DNA of 64,000 nucleotides from NCBI GenBank assembly GCA_023055505.1, contig JALIRH010000077.1:1736001-1800000 (forward strand), given 5' to 3'. Source of the DNA: Callipepla californica brunnescens (lineage: Eukaryota > Chordata > Aves > Galliformes > Odontophoridae). The notes below the pieces were generated by a model. It did no database searches and was not told the DNA's origin. It saw only the letters and a list, made by a program, of their open reading frames with translations. This document shows positions 26,440 to 36,215 of this stretch, piece by piece (positions within the stretch are counted from its first letter, which is position 1; every line of letters begins with the position of its first letter). A program made the translations under genes and the position numbers.

Positions 26440-28848
26440 CATACACATCTATCAACTCTGATTTGAGCAGAATGTTTAGAACATAAGAGAAAATTATGCA
26501 CTGCTTTTACTTGGATCCAGTGACAACCTAAGCATGCACAAGTGGATACATATTGAAAATGGGATGTACTGGTGATGCTCCTACTGGTACCTCCATGGCT
26601 CTGTGAACAAGATGCTGCACATCTCGTTCTTTCTTTGTGTTTCAAGGCACCCAATGCAAGCAAGCTCCTCTGGCTCACACCACCTTCCCCCTCAGCCTCA
26701 CCCACGCTGTACTCCAGCAAGCATTCATACTTCAGCCAGTCCCACTGCTTGCAGTAAGTGCACCTGCCCGAGTCATTAAGCCCCACAGCCTCATCCAAAA
26801 AAGACACCGACCAAGTGCAGGAAACAGCTTTAGCAGACAACCTAGGTGCACAACACAGGCTGCTTTGCTACCTTGGCGTCGCTGCATTTGAATACCCAAG
26901 GACACGTTTTCTTCCCAGTGAAAAAGAGGAGCAGGGGAAAAAAAGATGCATATATAGGATCAACTCAGTTAATATCAAGTCGATAAACCTACTGCTAGGA
27001 AACCACATGCTGCTGCTAACAGGGTGCTACCAAAACCTATGCCAGCAACAAGCAGCATGCTATCACACTAAAAACAACGAAGGGGAGAAAACCAGACAAT
27101 CTGTCACAACTTCACAATTAGAAAAGTTTCTATGACATTAAATTGGAGCCTTTTCCCCAGCATTCTAAAGGCATAAAACAGTTGTAGTCAGCCTCGATGT
27201 GATGACCAAGGTGTTAGCACCAACAGTTCTTACCAGCAGCCTTCTACAAGCTCTGAGTCTAAAGTTTTGAGCATAACACAGCTTCAAACAAAACTGATCA
27301 ATGGGGAAAAGGAAACAGTGTTTCTACAGATGTGAATGTCATGTAAATGTCAAACTGCATGGTAAAATTTGATTAGGAGACTGAATTAGAAAAACAGCAC
27401 AAAACCAAAACAGCATTGCTTTAAGTAAACCACTGCATTAACAATCATCTTAGCCTATTTGCTTGTAATACAACTCTTAGCGGAGGATTTTGTTGTTCAT
27501 ACTTCCCTATGCAATGCTTAGCTGTGATTGATTTTGCTAAAAGATGACATAGAGCATTACAAAGAACTGCAAACAAATGTTTGTCAACAAGATAGATGTA
27601 AGTGGACGGTCTTAGCACTCAATTCCTTGCATGCTTTGCCTACAACTACTCTTAGTAAACTCAGTACATTTTTTTATCTCCTCTGCGTGACAAATAAAGG
27701 CCACTCTACATAGAAAGACTGAGGTGAATTGGTACATTCACTCTTCTATCTGAACATACCAATTCATCAGGTGAAGCAGAAGGTGGTTTCACCCTGAAGC
27801 TTTTGGAGCTTTGATTCCAGAAGATATTAAATGGATTTAGACATCACTTAGAGATCAGTTCAGTTTTGCATTGGAAAGTTTTTCCAAGATCACCCAGCTT
27901 CCAGTTCAGCTGGTTCCAGGACCTTGGATACCTCCTGCATCAGTGTCTTGTTAACAGATCAAAATTTGATGATGCTAGTGGCAATGGTTACTTAAAAATA
28001 TGTAGAGGCAAGAAAAAAGCTGAGATGAACTAAAGCTATTACTTTTAATTACAAATAAATACTTGGTTCTCTCTAAAATGCTGAATATGGAGAAATTAAG
28101 ACAGTAGTATTAATACTGGCAAACACAAAGAACATTTCTAGCCTCATGATGTCTCTTCTATCAGCTTTACACACCCCCACCAAAATACCATCAGACAGCA
28201 CATATGGAAGTAGATGCAACTCAACACATACCAGCCTCAAACAGTACAGAATTAATTTCAAGGAGTTCGGTGACTGCCACAAACTGATTGCTTCCTATCC
28301 AAAACAAAAACTCTTAGCCCCACCTTGCCTTGATAAGCCCACAAAGTCTTAAGATTTACTTAAATAAAATATCAAAACAAGTACAAAACTATATGTTATG
28401 CTAAAAAAAAGAAAGAAAAAGATTTGCTCACTTCTTATAGAGAAGCAGTATTAAAGTACCTTCAGAAAAAAAATAATAATAATTGAAATTTCCTGACCCT
28501 CATGACATCCTCTTCACGTCAATGACAGCGACAGTTCAAGTCAAACCTGTCACTGCCTTGATAATTGTTGGGTGGGAGAGAAGACATAATATCCATATCA
28601 CTGATGGATGGCCCCCTTTAGTTTGATACTCCCTTATTAGATAGAAGCTATGTTTTTTCTTTGTTTGTTGTAATCTGCCTTCAAAGACAATAAATAGAAA
28701 CATTACCAAAAACTCAAAGTGATAACATCACCCCTTCAGAAAAGAACACTGTTAAGAGACTAAATAATCCTCTGTCCTTTACCTTCCATGAGGTAAACCT
28801 ATACACCAGCTTCCATTGCTTCATTGTTTTGTTTCTTCTTGACCATAA

Positions 28849-28850
<2 letters not shown>
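26440..28850. other. non-coding stretch, no gene recognised
   Basis: The two longest ORFs, 138 codons on the minus strand (26424-26840) and 125 codons on the plus strand (26758-27135), have no recognisable domain, and the first overlaps the mariner end. A weak exon-like segment at 27234-27293 is listed separately. Confidence 0.5.
27234..27293 (-). other. weak exon-like segment
   Basis: On the minus strand, ctgtttccttttccccattg followed by atcag forms a good acceptor. It precedes 60 nt with one open frame and a donor CTGCTG|GTAAGA at 27234. The peptide is unrecognised and short, and the strand agrees with the inferred leftward transcript. Chance is quite possible. Confidence 0.18.

Positions 28851-28851
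<1 letters not shown>

Positions 28852-28889
<38 letters not shown>
28852..28889. repeat. A38 homopolymer
   Basis: Thirty-eight consecutive A residues, the longest homopolymer in the window. Upstream sequence does not match any family I know, and no close AATAAA precedes the run (the nearest is near 28690). A retroposon tail is possible but unsupported. Confidence 0.92.
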
Positions 28890-28891
<2 letters not shown>

Positions 28892-30650
28892 AAAGCAGGC
28901 TGCCTGACAGTGGACGAAGCTTCACTTCATTATAGTATTCACAAAGTCCAATTCATCTGTTCAGCAGTTTCCATTCCATTTGCATCAGGCTCCCTTGCCA
29001 GATGAGGAAAGGCCACCAAAACAATAAGTTGGCTTCTCCGAGCTCCTGCAGGTGCTCTACTGTTACACTTCCCTTACTGAGATCAGTCCCTACCCAAATT
29101 GAGAGGAACTGACATGAAAAGGTAAAACACCTCCCCACCACCAGCCTTCCACCTCCCCCTCTCTGCTTTGCTTCGAAGTGGCTGCCAAACAGAACATACC
29201 ATATTGTGCGAGAGGCTGCTGCAGTATTCCTGGAGGATGCACACACTGCCTCTGCTCCCAAGTGCAGAGGCAGCCACATTTTCTACAGCAGCTAACTGCA
29301 TCTTATTCTCTAGAGTTTCTTAAAAAACAGAAAGATTTTTATGAAATCAAGTTCTGTCCCACGGTTCACCAGCCATAAATCCCATCTTATTAAAGAGCCT
29401 GTGCTCTAAAACAGAACAAAAAAAACCCACAACCCTGGAACTACCACAGTCTGAAATCCACCAGGAATATTTACCCAGATCTTACCCAGTGATAAACTCT
29501 TGGTAAATATTCTTCTTTCACATCAAATGTTGAAGAGATATTTTTTCTAACTAGACTTTTCATCTTATAAAATGCATTGCTCTCAAGTCACGTCAGGCAA
29601 AATAAAGTAAATTCAAGTTTTAAAGGAGGGTAAGAGAAAGCTGCTGGAAAACATTATTTGCTGCCATATGATTTGTGGTTCTAAGGGTAAAAAATAACAA
29701 AAACTATCAAAATGAAATGAGCAAACATCAGAAAGTTCCTTGACAATCAGAACTGATATTATGAAGAAATTTTTGCTGGCAGACATCTATGCAACTGGTA
29801 CTTCAGACTGCTCTCAAGAGACTTAAATACCCTGTTTGCTAATGTCAGATAAGGTAAGTGGATTTGGAAGCCAGTTGGTGCTTCCCCAGAGGCAGCGTGT
29901 GCTGTGCCATCTCCCATGAGCAGAGACGTACAGGCTGAGCAGAGTGTGGGACTGCACAGCTGCAGTAGCGTAAGATGCTCTTAGCACCAGAAACTCAAAG
30001 CCTTAAAAGCAGGTTAGCTTCTTTCAGAATTACTCTATTAGTGTGAGCACTACTTTCAGAAAGAGGCCCTGTGATTATTTGCTGGGTCCCACCCGTAGGC
30101 ATATAGAATTGCATGGAATTAAGGACAAGATTTCCACTCATGTCATGCAACCGGGTTCAGCTGACCTATGCCAAATCCCAGGACGTGTTAACGTTCCACT
30201 GTATCTGCACCACAGTGCCTCCTACGCAGACCAGAGGCTCCCTTAGAAGAGTTCTTCTCTGCGGCAGAGAGCCAAGAGCTTCTCATGTCAAAGCACACAC
30301 AGCACCAAGCTTCACACAGGAACATCTTCCTTCTCACAAATGCAGCCAGGTGCCAGATGGAAGGCAGCAAATCCTGAGACAGGAGCGCTGCTTCTTAAAA
30401 TACAGTGAAGGAGGAACTCTAGGTAAACAGAAAACGCTGTAATTAACTATTCAAATCACCCTGACATGCTGGGATTAATGTTTTTGTTCCCGTAAAAAGC
30501 ACTGCATGAAATCTAATGACAGAGTGATAAAGACTGTAGTTCCATATCTCATCCAAAAGAATAAATTGCTAAAACCACTCCTGTGGTTGTGCACTGAACC
30601 ATAATTTGAACGGAAACCCAAAAGGAACATCTTCATTCTATTTAAAGTAG
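28890..30650. other. non-coding stretch, no gene recognised
   Basis: Short ORFs only. A consensus plus-strand donor (AGATAAG|GTAAGTGG near 29855) has no convincing partner acceptor. Confidence 0.5.
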
Positions 30651-30655
30651 GTACT

Positions 30656-30888
30656 TTGGCCACGACAATGCCAGGCAATGCTACAGGAGTGGGGCAGAGT
30701 GGCTGGAAGACTGTGTAGAGGAAACAGACCTGGGGGCAATGGTTGATGGTCAGCTGAACACGAGCCAGCAGTGTGCCCGGGCAGCCAAGAAGGGGGACAC
30801 GGTTCAGTGAGAACCATTGGTGTAGGTGGATGGGTGGACCGGTTGATCTTAAAGGTCATTTCCAACCTCGGCGATTCTGTGGTTCTAA
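30656..30888 (+). mobile_element. CR1 LINE, 3' fragment with internal deletion
   Basis: The element begins in the ORF2 C-terminal region, with tggctggaagactgtgtaga and agccagcagtgtgcccgggc blocks typical of CR1. It then jumps to the 3' UTR end (ggtcatttccaacctcggcg, attctgtggttct). The distance between the blocks is shorter than in a full element, so sequence is missing inside. Plus orientation. Confidence 0.88.
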
Positions 30889-30889
30889 G

Positions 30890-32220
30890 AAAACATGCTC
30901 ATAACCCTCCTCCTGGGCTCTCCCAGATCCCTAGACAGTGCCATCTGGGAGCTCAGTCTTCCAACTTTGATCTTCAGACACTCGCTACAGAAAAGAAATT
31001 TTAAGCAGAAATACGTCCAAATGTGTATTTCTGGAAAATAAAGCAGTTTCACCCACAGATTCGAATATGAATTTGGTCACATAACCACCAGAATACTAAA
31101 TAAGAGCATCAGCAAAAGTGGGCTGCAAGATTCTCTCACTAATTAAATCATCCCAGCAAAACAAAAGGAAACAAAACAGTGCTTTATTGCTGAAACGTTA
31201 CCTTCGTGTTGGAAAGGATTCACCACCATTCCACTAAGACCACACCTGAAGCTGTCTCTATGCAGGATATTTTTCCCTGCATCCTTCCCAAAAACGTTCC
31301 ATAACGTCCGCCAGCTTTTAGAGCCACCTGTCCTATGACTTAGTTTCTTCCCCCACTCTTACAAACGGTTTGTTCGGACCAGAAAACAGAGCAGGGCTGA
31401 AATGAATGAACTAAATGAAAAACAAGCCAGTAGTTCGCTAGTGACAGAAAATAATTGCAGGCTTTGTGGCAGTTTACTCTGAAATTCTGCCGTCTCTCTG
31501 CCCTTCAGAGAGCACTATTTCAGGGAACTCATCTGATCCGAGACCACACGTTTTTGTGTAGCAGGGCATTCTCCTGATGCTAGACAAAACAGGCTGCAAA
31601 AGGAAGTCTGCCGCCCTTCCTCGGGCAAGCATCCGCTACAGCAAGATTTGTTTGTTTGAAGTTTGAAGCAAAATTAGGACAAAAATCCAAGATTCCTCTG
31701 TTCATCTTTAGGCTAAGATGCCAGTCTAGAGGCTACTGATGTAAACTCCTCTTAGCACTACTTCTGGGCAGTTTTCACCAGTACGAGCAGCACAGCTGAG
31801 ATAACAGCTTCATCCACAGGACGAGAGCCTGACTGGCACTGAGCTCCTCACTGCTCTCTGCAGCTGAGACATACCAGCAGCCTGCCTGGGCCTTGCTCTG
31901 AAGCATTACTCAGCAGAGACGCATTTTCAAGGGAAAAAACAAAAAACACCCACCACACACAGACTCCAACACTGCCCCTTCTGCTCACCCAGCACCATGG
32001 CAGGAGGTTGCCACATGCTGGCACCTCAAGCAAAGCTCCTTAACGTCAGCTGAGGATCCAGGACAACAGCATCCAGCAGGTTGAATCTGCAGTGCCAGGG
32101 GAACCTGTACAGGTCAAAGGGAAACATGAACAGTCCACGGTTGCAGGTGACCCTCTGTAAATATTTTTAATGCCTTCTCTCTTTCTTTTGTGAGCCCAGG
32201 AAGACTCCTTTCTCGCTCTC
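30890..32220. other. non-coding stretch, no gene recognised
   Basis: Unremarkable composition with short ORFs; no named repeat. Confidence 0.5.
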
Positions 32221-32239
32221 TGACATCCAAAGCTGTGGT

Positions 32240-32359
32240 TCATGTATATATAGATGCTATATCGCCTTCGATAAAGGCCTCATATATAAGCATATATGTT
32301 AATATATGCTTATATATATATATATGTTAATATATGTTATATATATATATATATAACAT
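32240..32359. repeat. (TA)n-rich tract with two perfect inverted repeats
   Basis: Within this TA-rich tract, arms at 32282-32297 and 32302-32317 are exact reverse complements (16 bp each, gtta loop). A second perfect palindrome of 26 bp spans 32334-32359 (atgttat...ataacat). Both could form hairpins or cruciforms. Confidence 0.9.
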
Positions 32360-34559
32360 TTTTTAAAGGCTATTTTAAATCACTTTGGCTCCTACACAGA
32401 GTTCTGTCAGCAGCTATCAGTCAGGTATGCAGCCAAAGAAAAGCATGTGATCCAAACAGCTAGAAAACACATAAACTCACCACCAATAGATTACGCTGAC
32501 TGCCTGAACTGCTGAAACACAAATCAAACCCAATTACTACCAAGTTAGCATTTATTGTAAAGTCTCGTAATAAATCAGCCAAACACCTCAAGTTGCAGGA
32601 GCATATTCTGTCCCAGAAGCATCCTCCGTTGCCCTCTCAGAGGCTTTTTGGGCACTCAGTGTTTCCTTCAGCAAAAAGCTTGCCTCCCAACAAATGCACA
32701 AAGTAGAATGGTTTAGTAGCAGCAAAAAGAACAAAGCAGGCGCGCCTTCATCCATCAGTTGATTATTAGTTATCTTTAATCAGAAGAGGAAGCTCTGATT
32801 ACCAGTTTTAAGCAGCAACACTTTCCATTTCAACTGCTGTTTTCTGTGGTTCCCATACTGAATCTGTAAACTGTTTGTAGGAGAGACAAGCAAATGCCTT
32901 TGTAAGGACCCAGCAGCCTTCTGGCTGGGCTCACAGCTCAAGCTTCAACTAGCGAGAGTTACCCAGCTGCAAAGGCAGCTTTGATTAAAAAGATTGTTTC
33001 CAAAGATTGCTTCCAAAAAAACCACACCATAACAGGAGAAGTGCCAAAGTTATACGTTTGCTTCCTTGCTAACAGTTCTAATAACAAAGTACGCCCAATG
33101 CCTGAAGTTTTCATACAGTACTTAAATAGCAGAGTTTGGAGGCAAAGCTCCATGTGAGAAGAGGGAAGGCAGCAGAACTGATGCAGATCTGAAGACTTCT
33201 TAAGAAAGTGCCCCGCTGAAGAGCAAACTTCGCTCCAAAATTTTTAAGCACACAGGTCATGGTAAAGACACCAAAGTCCAATAAATGCTTAGTGATAGAA
33301 GCAAGCATCATCAAGCCTAGCAAGGCATTCATCCAGCCTACCGCACGCAACGAGAAACCCAGCCAGTTTCCTCACCAGCTCCTGTATCTGCTCCTACAGG
33401 CAGCACACACCTCCCCGATGTGGCTGGCTCTGCAAGGTGCCCACAACCCCAGAGCAGCCCAGCCAGCAACAAACGCACACACATCTCAGATACACAGGGC
33501 AGCAACCGAACTGATCTGCTGCAGCAAGCTTCCACCAGGGCACCGAAACAGGAGCCTGGAGCAGACTTAAGAAACCCATGCGCACATTTAGATGACTGGT
33601 ACAATGCTTAGCGGATGGCAGCCTATAAACCACACTTCATCTGCAATACACACACTATATTAGTGCTCATCTAGGAGGCTGCATTGGTAACTCCTTACTT
33701 GAAGATAAGGAATTAACTCGTCTCTGGGAAGGTGCATGCACTCATCGTAATTTACAAAATCAAAGTACTTACTGAAGCCAAACATGCAACCATCAAATCC
33801 TGAACCAGACCACGCTCGCTTTAATTATAAGTATTTGCTTATCAGACTGCAGTCTCTCCCTTGAAAATTCCACATCAAGTACAGTCACTGAACCTTCCAG
33901 AGGGTGGCATAAGGGGGCTTGCCAGATCAACGGCAGCTGAAGCAGCACTCCCCGATTCCAAAGTAAACTGCCAGGACATCTTTAAAGCTCCACAATGCAG
34001 CAAAGTTCAAGGCACAACGGATGCACGCGACCTGCCCACACTTGTGCTGCAGCACCAATGAGTTCCCCCCCCCAGCTTCCATGAGGACAAGCCTTGTTCA
34101 CAGTGCATGGCTGCCCGGCCATGCAGAGCAGCACGGCTGGGAAGCAACAAGAGACAGCATCTCTCAGGGAGAGCCGAGTTAGGATGAGGCACACAGCAGG
34201 AACAATTTGCATCCCTCTCCAACTTGCTCCGTGGGATCCTGAGAACGTTCCCTTTAACGCTTGAAATACGCAGCCTGAATTTATTTTTAAATCTCTCTTT
34301 CCCCAGCCATCAGAAAGAGAAACAGTTTTTTTTTTGTTTGGTTTTTTTTGGACAAAATGGAAAACAAACAAACAAAAAAGCACCAACGCATCTCACTTAA
34401 CCCCGTAAACTCTCCCAGAAACAATTCAAGAATGCCACGAACCACCTCCCATCTTCCATGAGGCGCAGAGGGACTGAGGAAGGAGAAGCTTTCACCTTAA
34501 CTTTTGATGCCGGGAAGCAGACGGGGTGTTTTGTTTAGTGTTTTGTTTTCTTCCCTCCC
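32360..34559. other. non-coding flank of the CpG island
   Basis: GC content rises towards 34.5 kb. Short overlapping ORFs on both strands (33.26-33.63 and 33.98-34.39 kb) have no recognised domains. A C9 run is present near 34065-34073 and T-rich tracts near 34326-34349. A minus-strand donor-like site (GCTTCA|GTAAGT) lies near 33774. Confidence 0.5.
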
Positions 34560-35650
34560 CCCCGGTCTGAATGAGTCAACGCGAACCGACTCGTGGCCAT
34601 CCATCCCCCAGCACACACGGCTCTCCCCGAGCTGACACGGGCACAGCTTGCCGGCAGAGCGGGCGATGCCGACCCGAACCCATCTCCTCCCCGATGGAGC
34701 CCCGCACTCCTCGGGCCCGTTATCAAGTTACCACACCGAGCTCCGAGCCGATGCGGGCTGCGGGCTGCAGGATGCAGGCGCGGCCGCGTCACCTACCGGC
34801 TCCGTCCGCTGCTGCAGCCCCGCTCAGACGGCTCCGGGGCTCTTCCCGCGCCCGGGGAGGTTTCCTCCCTCAGCGCTGCGGGCGGGAGCCGAGGGAAAGG
34901 CGGCGGCTGAGGCGAGCTCGGAAGCGAGCTGTGGCGGCAGCCTCTCCCCCGCGAAACGCTTCGTTCGTCTCCCCGATCCACCGTACGCAGATCCTCAAAC
35001 CTGCGCTTAACCCTACCTTTCAGAGCAGCACCGCCGATGAGCCCAAGTCGGCGCTTCTCCTCAGCCTCCCGCCGGGGAAGGAGGGCCGCAGCCGGGCGCC
35101 CGCCCTCCCTCAGGACGCTCCGCTCCTCCGCTAACTTCGCGCCGGCGGCTGCGCGAGGCAAACTTTGCCGCGGGAGGGGCGGCTCCGATTGAGGGGACAC
35201 AGAGAGCCGAGCCCGCCCAGCCCGCCCCACCTGTAGGCTCCCCGCCCTCAGGCCCGACGCGCCCTCGGGGCTGCTCCTCATCGACCGCCGCGAGCATCGC
35301 AACTCCCGACCCCTCCCGCTCTTTACCCCCTCGGTGCCGCCGCTCCTCCTCCTCCTCTGGGCACTGCGGCCGGGCTGAGCCGAGCGAGCGGCAGACAGCG
35401 CTGCCTACACCTCTGACGGAGCAACCCCTGCAACGGCGGGGCGAGCGCAGCCCGTAGCCAGCTCTGCGCCGGCTCCACCAAGCGATGCACCGAGTATTTC
35501 CACGGGAACGAGCTCCCACTTCACGCCTCGGTTACTGCGCTTCCCAAGCGAGCAGTCGCACGAAAAGCTGACTTCTGGGCTCCCTTCCCTCCCGCGACGT
35601 CTTTCCCGAAGCATCCGAACCGCAAACTCCGCGGACCTGTTCTGGAGCCG
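34560..35650. promoter_or_regulatory. CpG island, probable promoter with first exon
   Basis: About 1.1 kb with roughly 5-9 CpG per 60 bases, in sharp contrast to the CpG-poor DNA on both sides. GC-box motifs occur at 35176-35182 (ggggcgg) and 35223-35229 (ccgcccc). Minus-strand splice donors of good quality end candidate first exons at 35231 (CTACAG|GTGGGG), 35017 (CTGAAAG|GTAGGG), 34797 (GCCG|GTAGGTGAC) and, just outside, 35700 (CCAGG|GTAAGC). I saw no equally good plus-strand donor inside the island. I infer a transcript running leftwards, with multiple start or splice options. Long ORFs inside (up to 187 codons) are what GC-rich DNA gives by chance. No TATA box was seen, as is usual for island promoters. 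The gene cannot be named from what is here. Confidence 0.82.
35231..35297 (-). other. candidate coding start of first exon
   Basis: Within the island, an ATG at 35297-35295 (minus strand, G at -3) opens 22 codons (MLAAVDEEQPRGRVGPEGG...) that run without a stop into the donor CTACAG|GTGGGG at 35231. Acidic and Pro/Gly-rich N-termini are common in island first exons. I do not recognise the protein, and the exon may equally be 5' UTR. It is one of several alternative donors, so the assignment is speculative. Confidence 0.2.
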
Positions 35651-35739
35651 GTTTCTCACAGCTGGTTAGATGAGTCCCAGCGATCTCAGCCTCGCTTACC
35701 CTGGGGAGGGACCCACGAAGCCAGAAGCGCTCCTCGCTA

Positions 35740-36214
35740 CTACTGCAAAGAGCACTGTGATGCTGTTTGATGGACCAAACTCTCTGTTTCAAAACGCTGT
35801 TTTGCGACACAGCTGCGCATCTTTGCCAGCGATGAGCAAGAGCTTGCATGCCACGCTTGTAAGCATCTGCACCAGTGGGGATGGCCCTCTGTTGCCACTG
35901 CTGAAATGCACCACCTACTGCTTCACGGTGCTCACATCCACTATTTGCTCTCCCTAAACGTTCGGCAAGCATGGATGGATGCCAGTGAGTGCCTTTTTTT
36001 TCCCTCCTGCATGAAGGAATTCGGTTCCACACCTTTGCTTTGTACACACTCCCAGGACAAACACTGCTCTGTCAGGCTGTCCCTCTGCTGCCATCTGTCG
36101 CACAGCGACAAAATGGAACGAGATATCGGGGGGAAGGTCCGACCTTTGCTGCCATATCAACCTCTGGCAGCAGAATAAAACAGAAGGCGTTACTTTCAGA
36201 GCAGCCCTCGTGTA
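35740..36214 (-). mobile_element. mariner-family transposon, internally deleted copy
   Basis: Read on the minus strand from the right end, the element starts at ...cagccctcgtgtaa, whose complement matches the outer terminal repeat I recall for the chicken mariner. It then encodes the transposase N-terminal helix-turn-helix part (KQRCGTEFLHAGGKKKA near 35990-36055). After this it passes almost directly to a C-terminal part (DAYKRGMQALAHRWQRCA near 35810-35870). The central part of the transposase, including the catalytic region, is absent, and the left terminal repeat is lost or eroded at the island edge. Frameshifts separate the two coding pieces. The copy is inert. Identification is from recall of the family plus the internal match to 26222-26437. 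Confidence 0.85.
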
Positions 36215-36215
36215 A

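Noticed and set aside
28400..28889. Processed pseudogene ending in the A38 tail
   Set aside because: No transcript or protein similarity could be recognised upstream and no target-site duplication was seen.
34571..35302. Long overlapping ORFs on both strands (187, 169 and 152 codons)
   Set aside because: They lie in the CpG island, where stop codons are rare in every frame. They overlap on opposite strands, are Arg/Pro/Ala-rich and have no recognisable domain.
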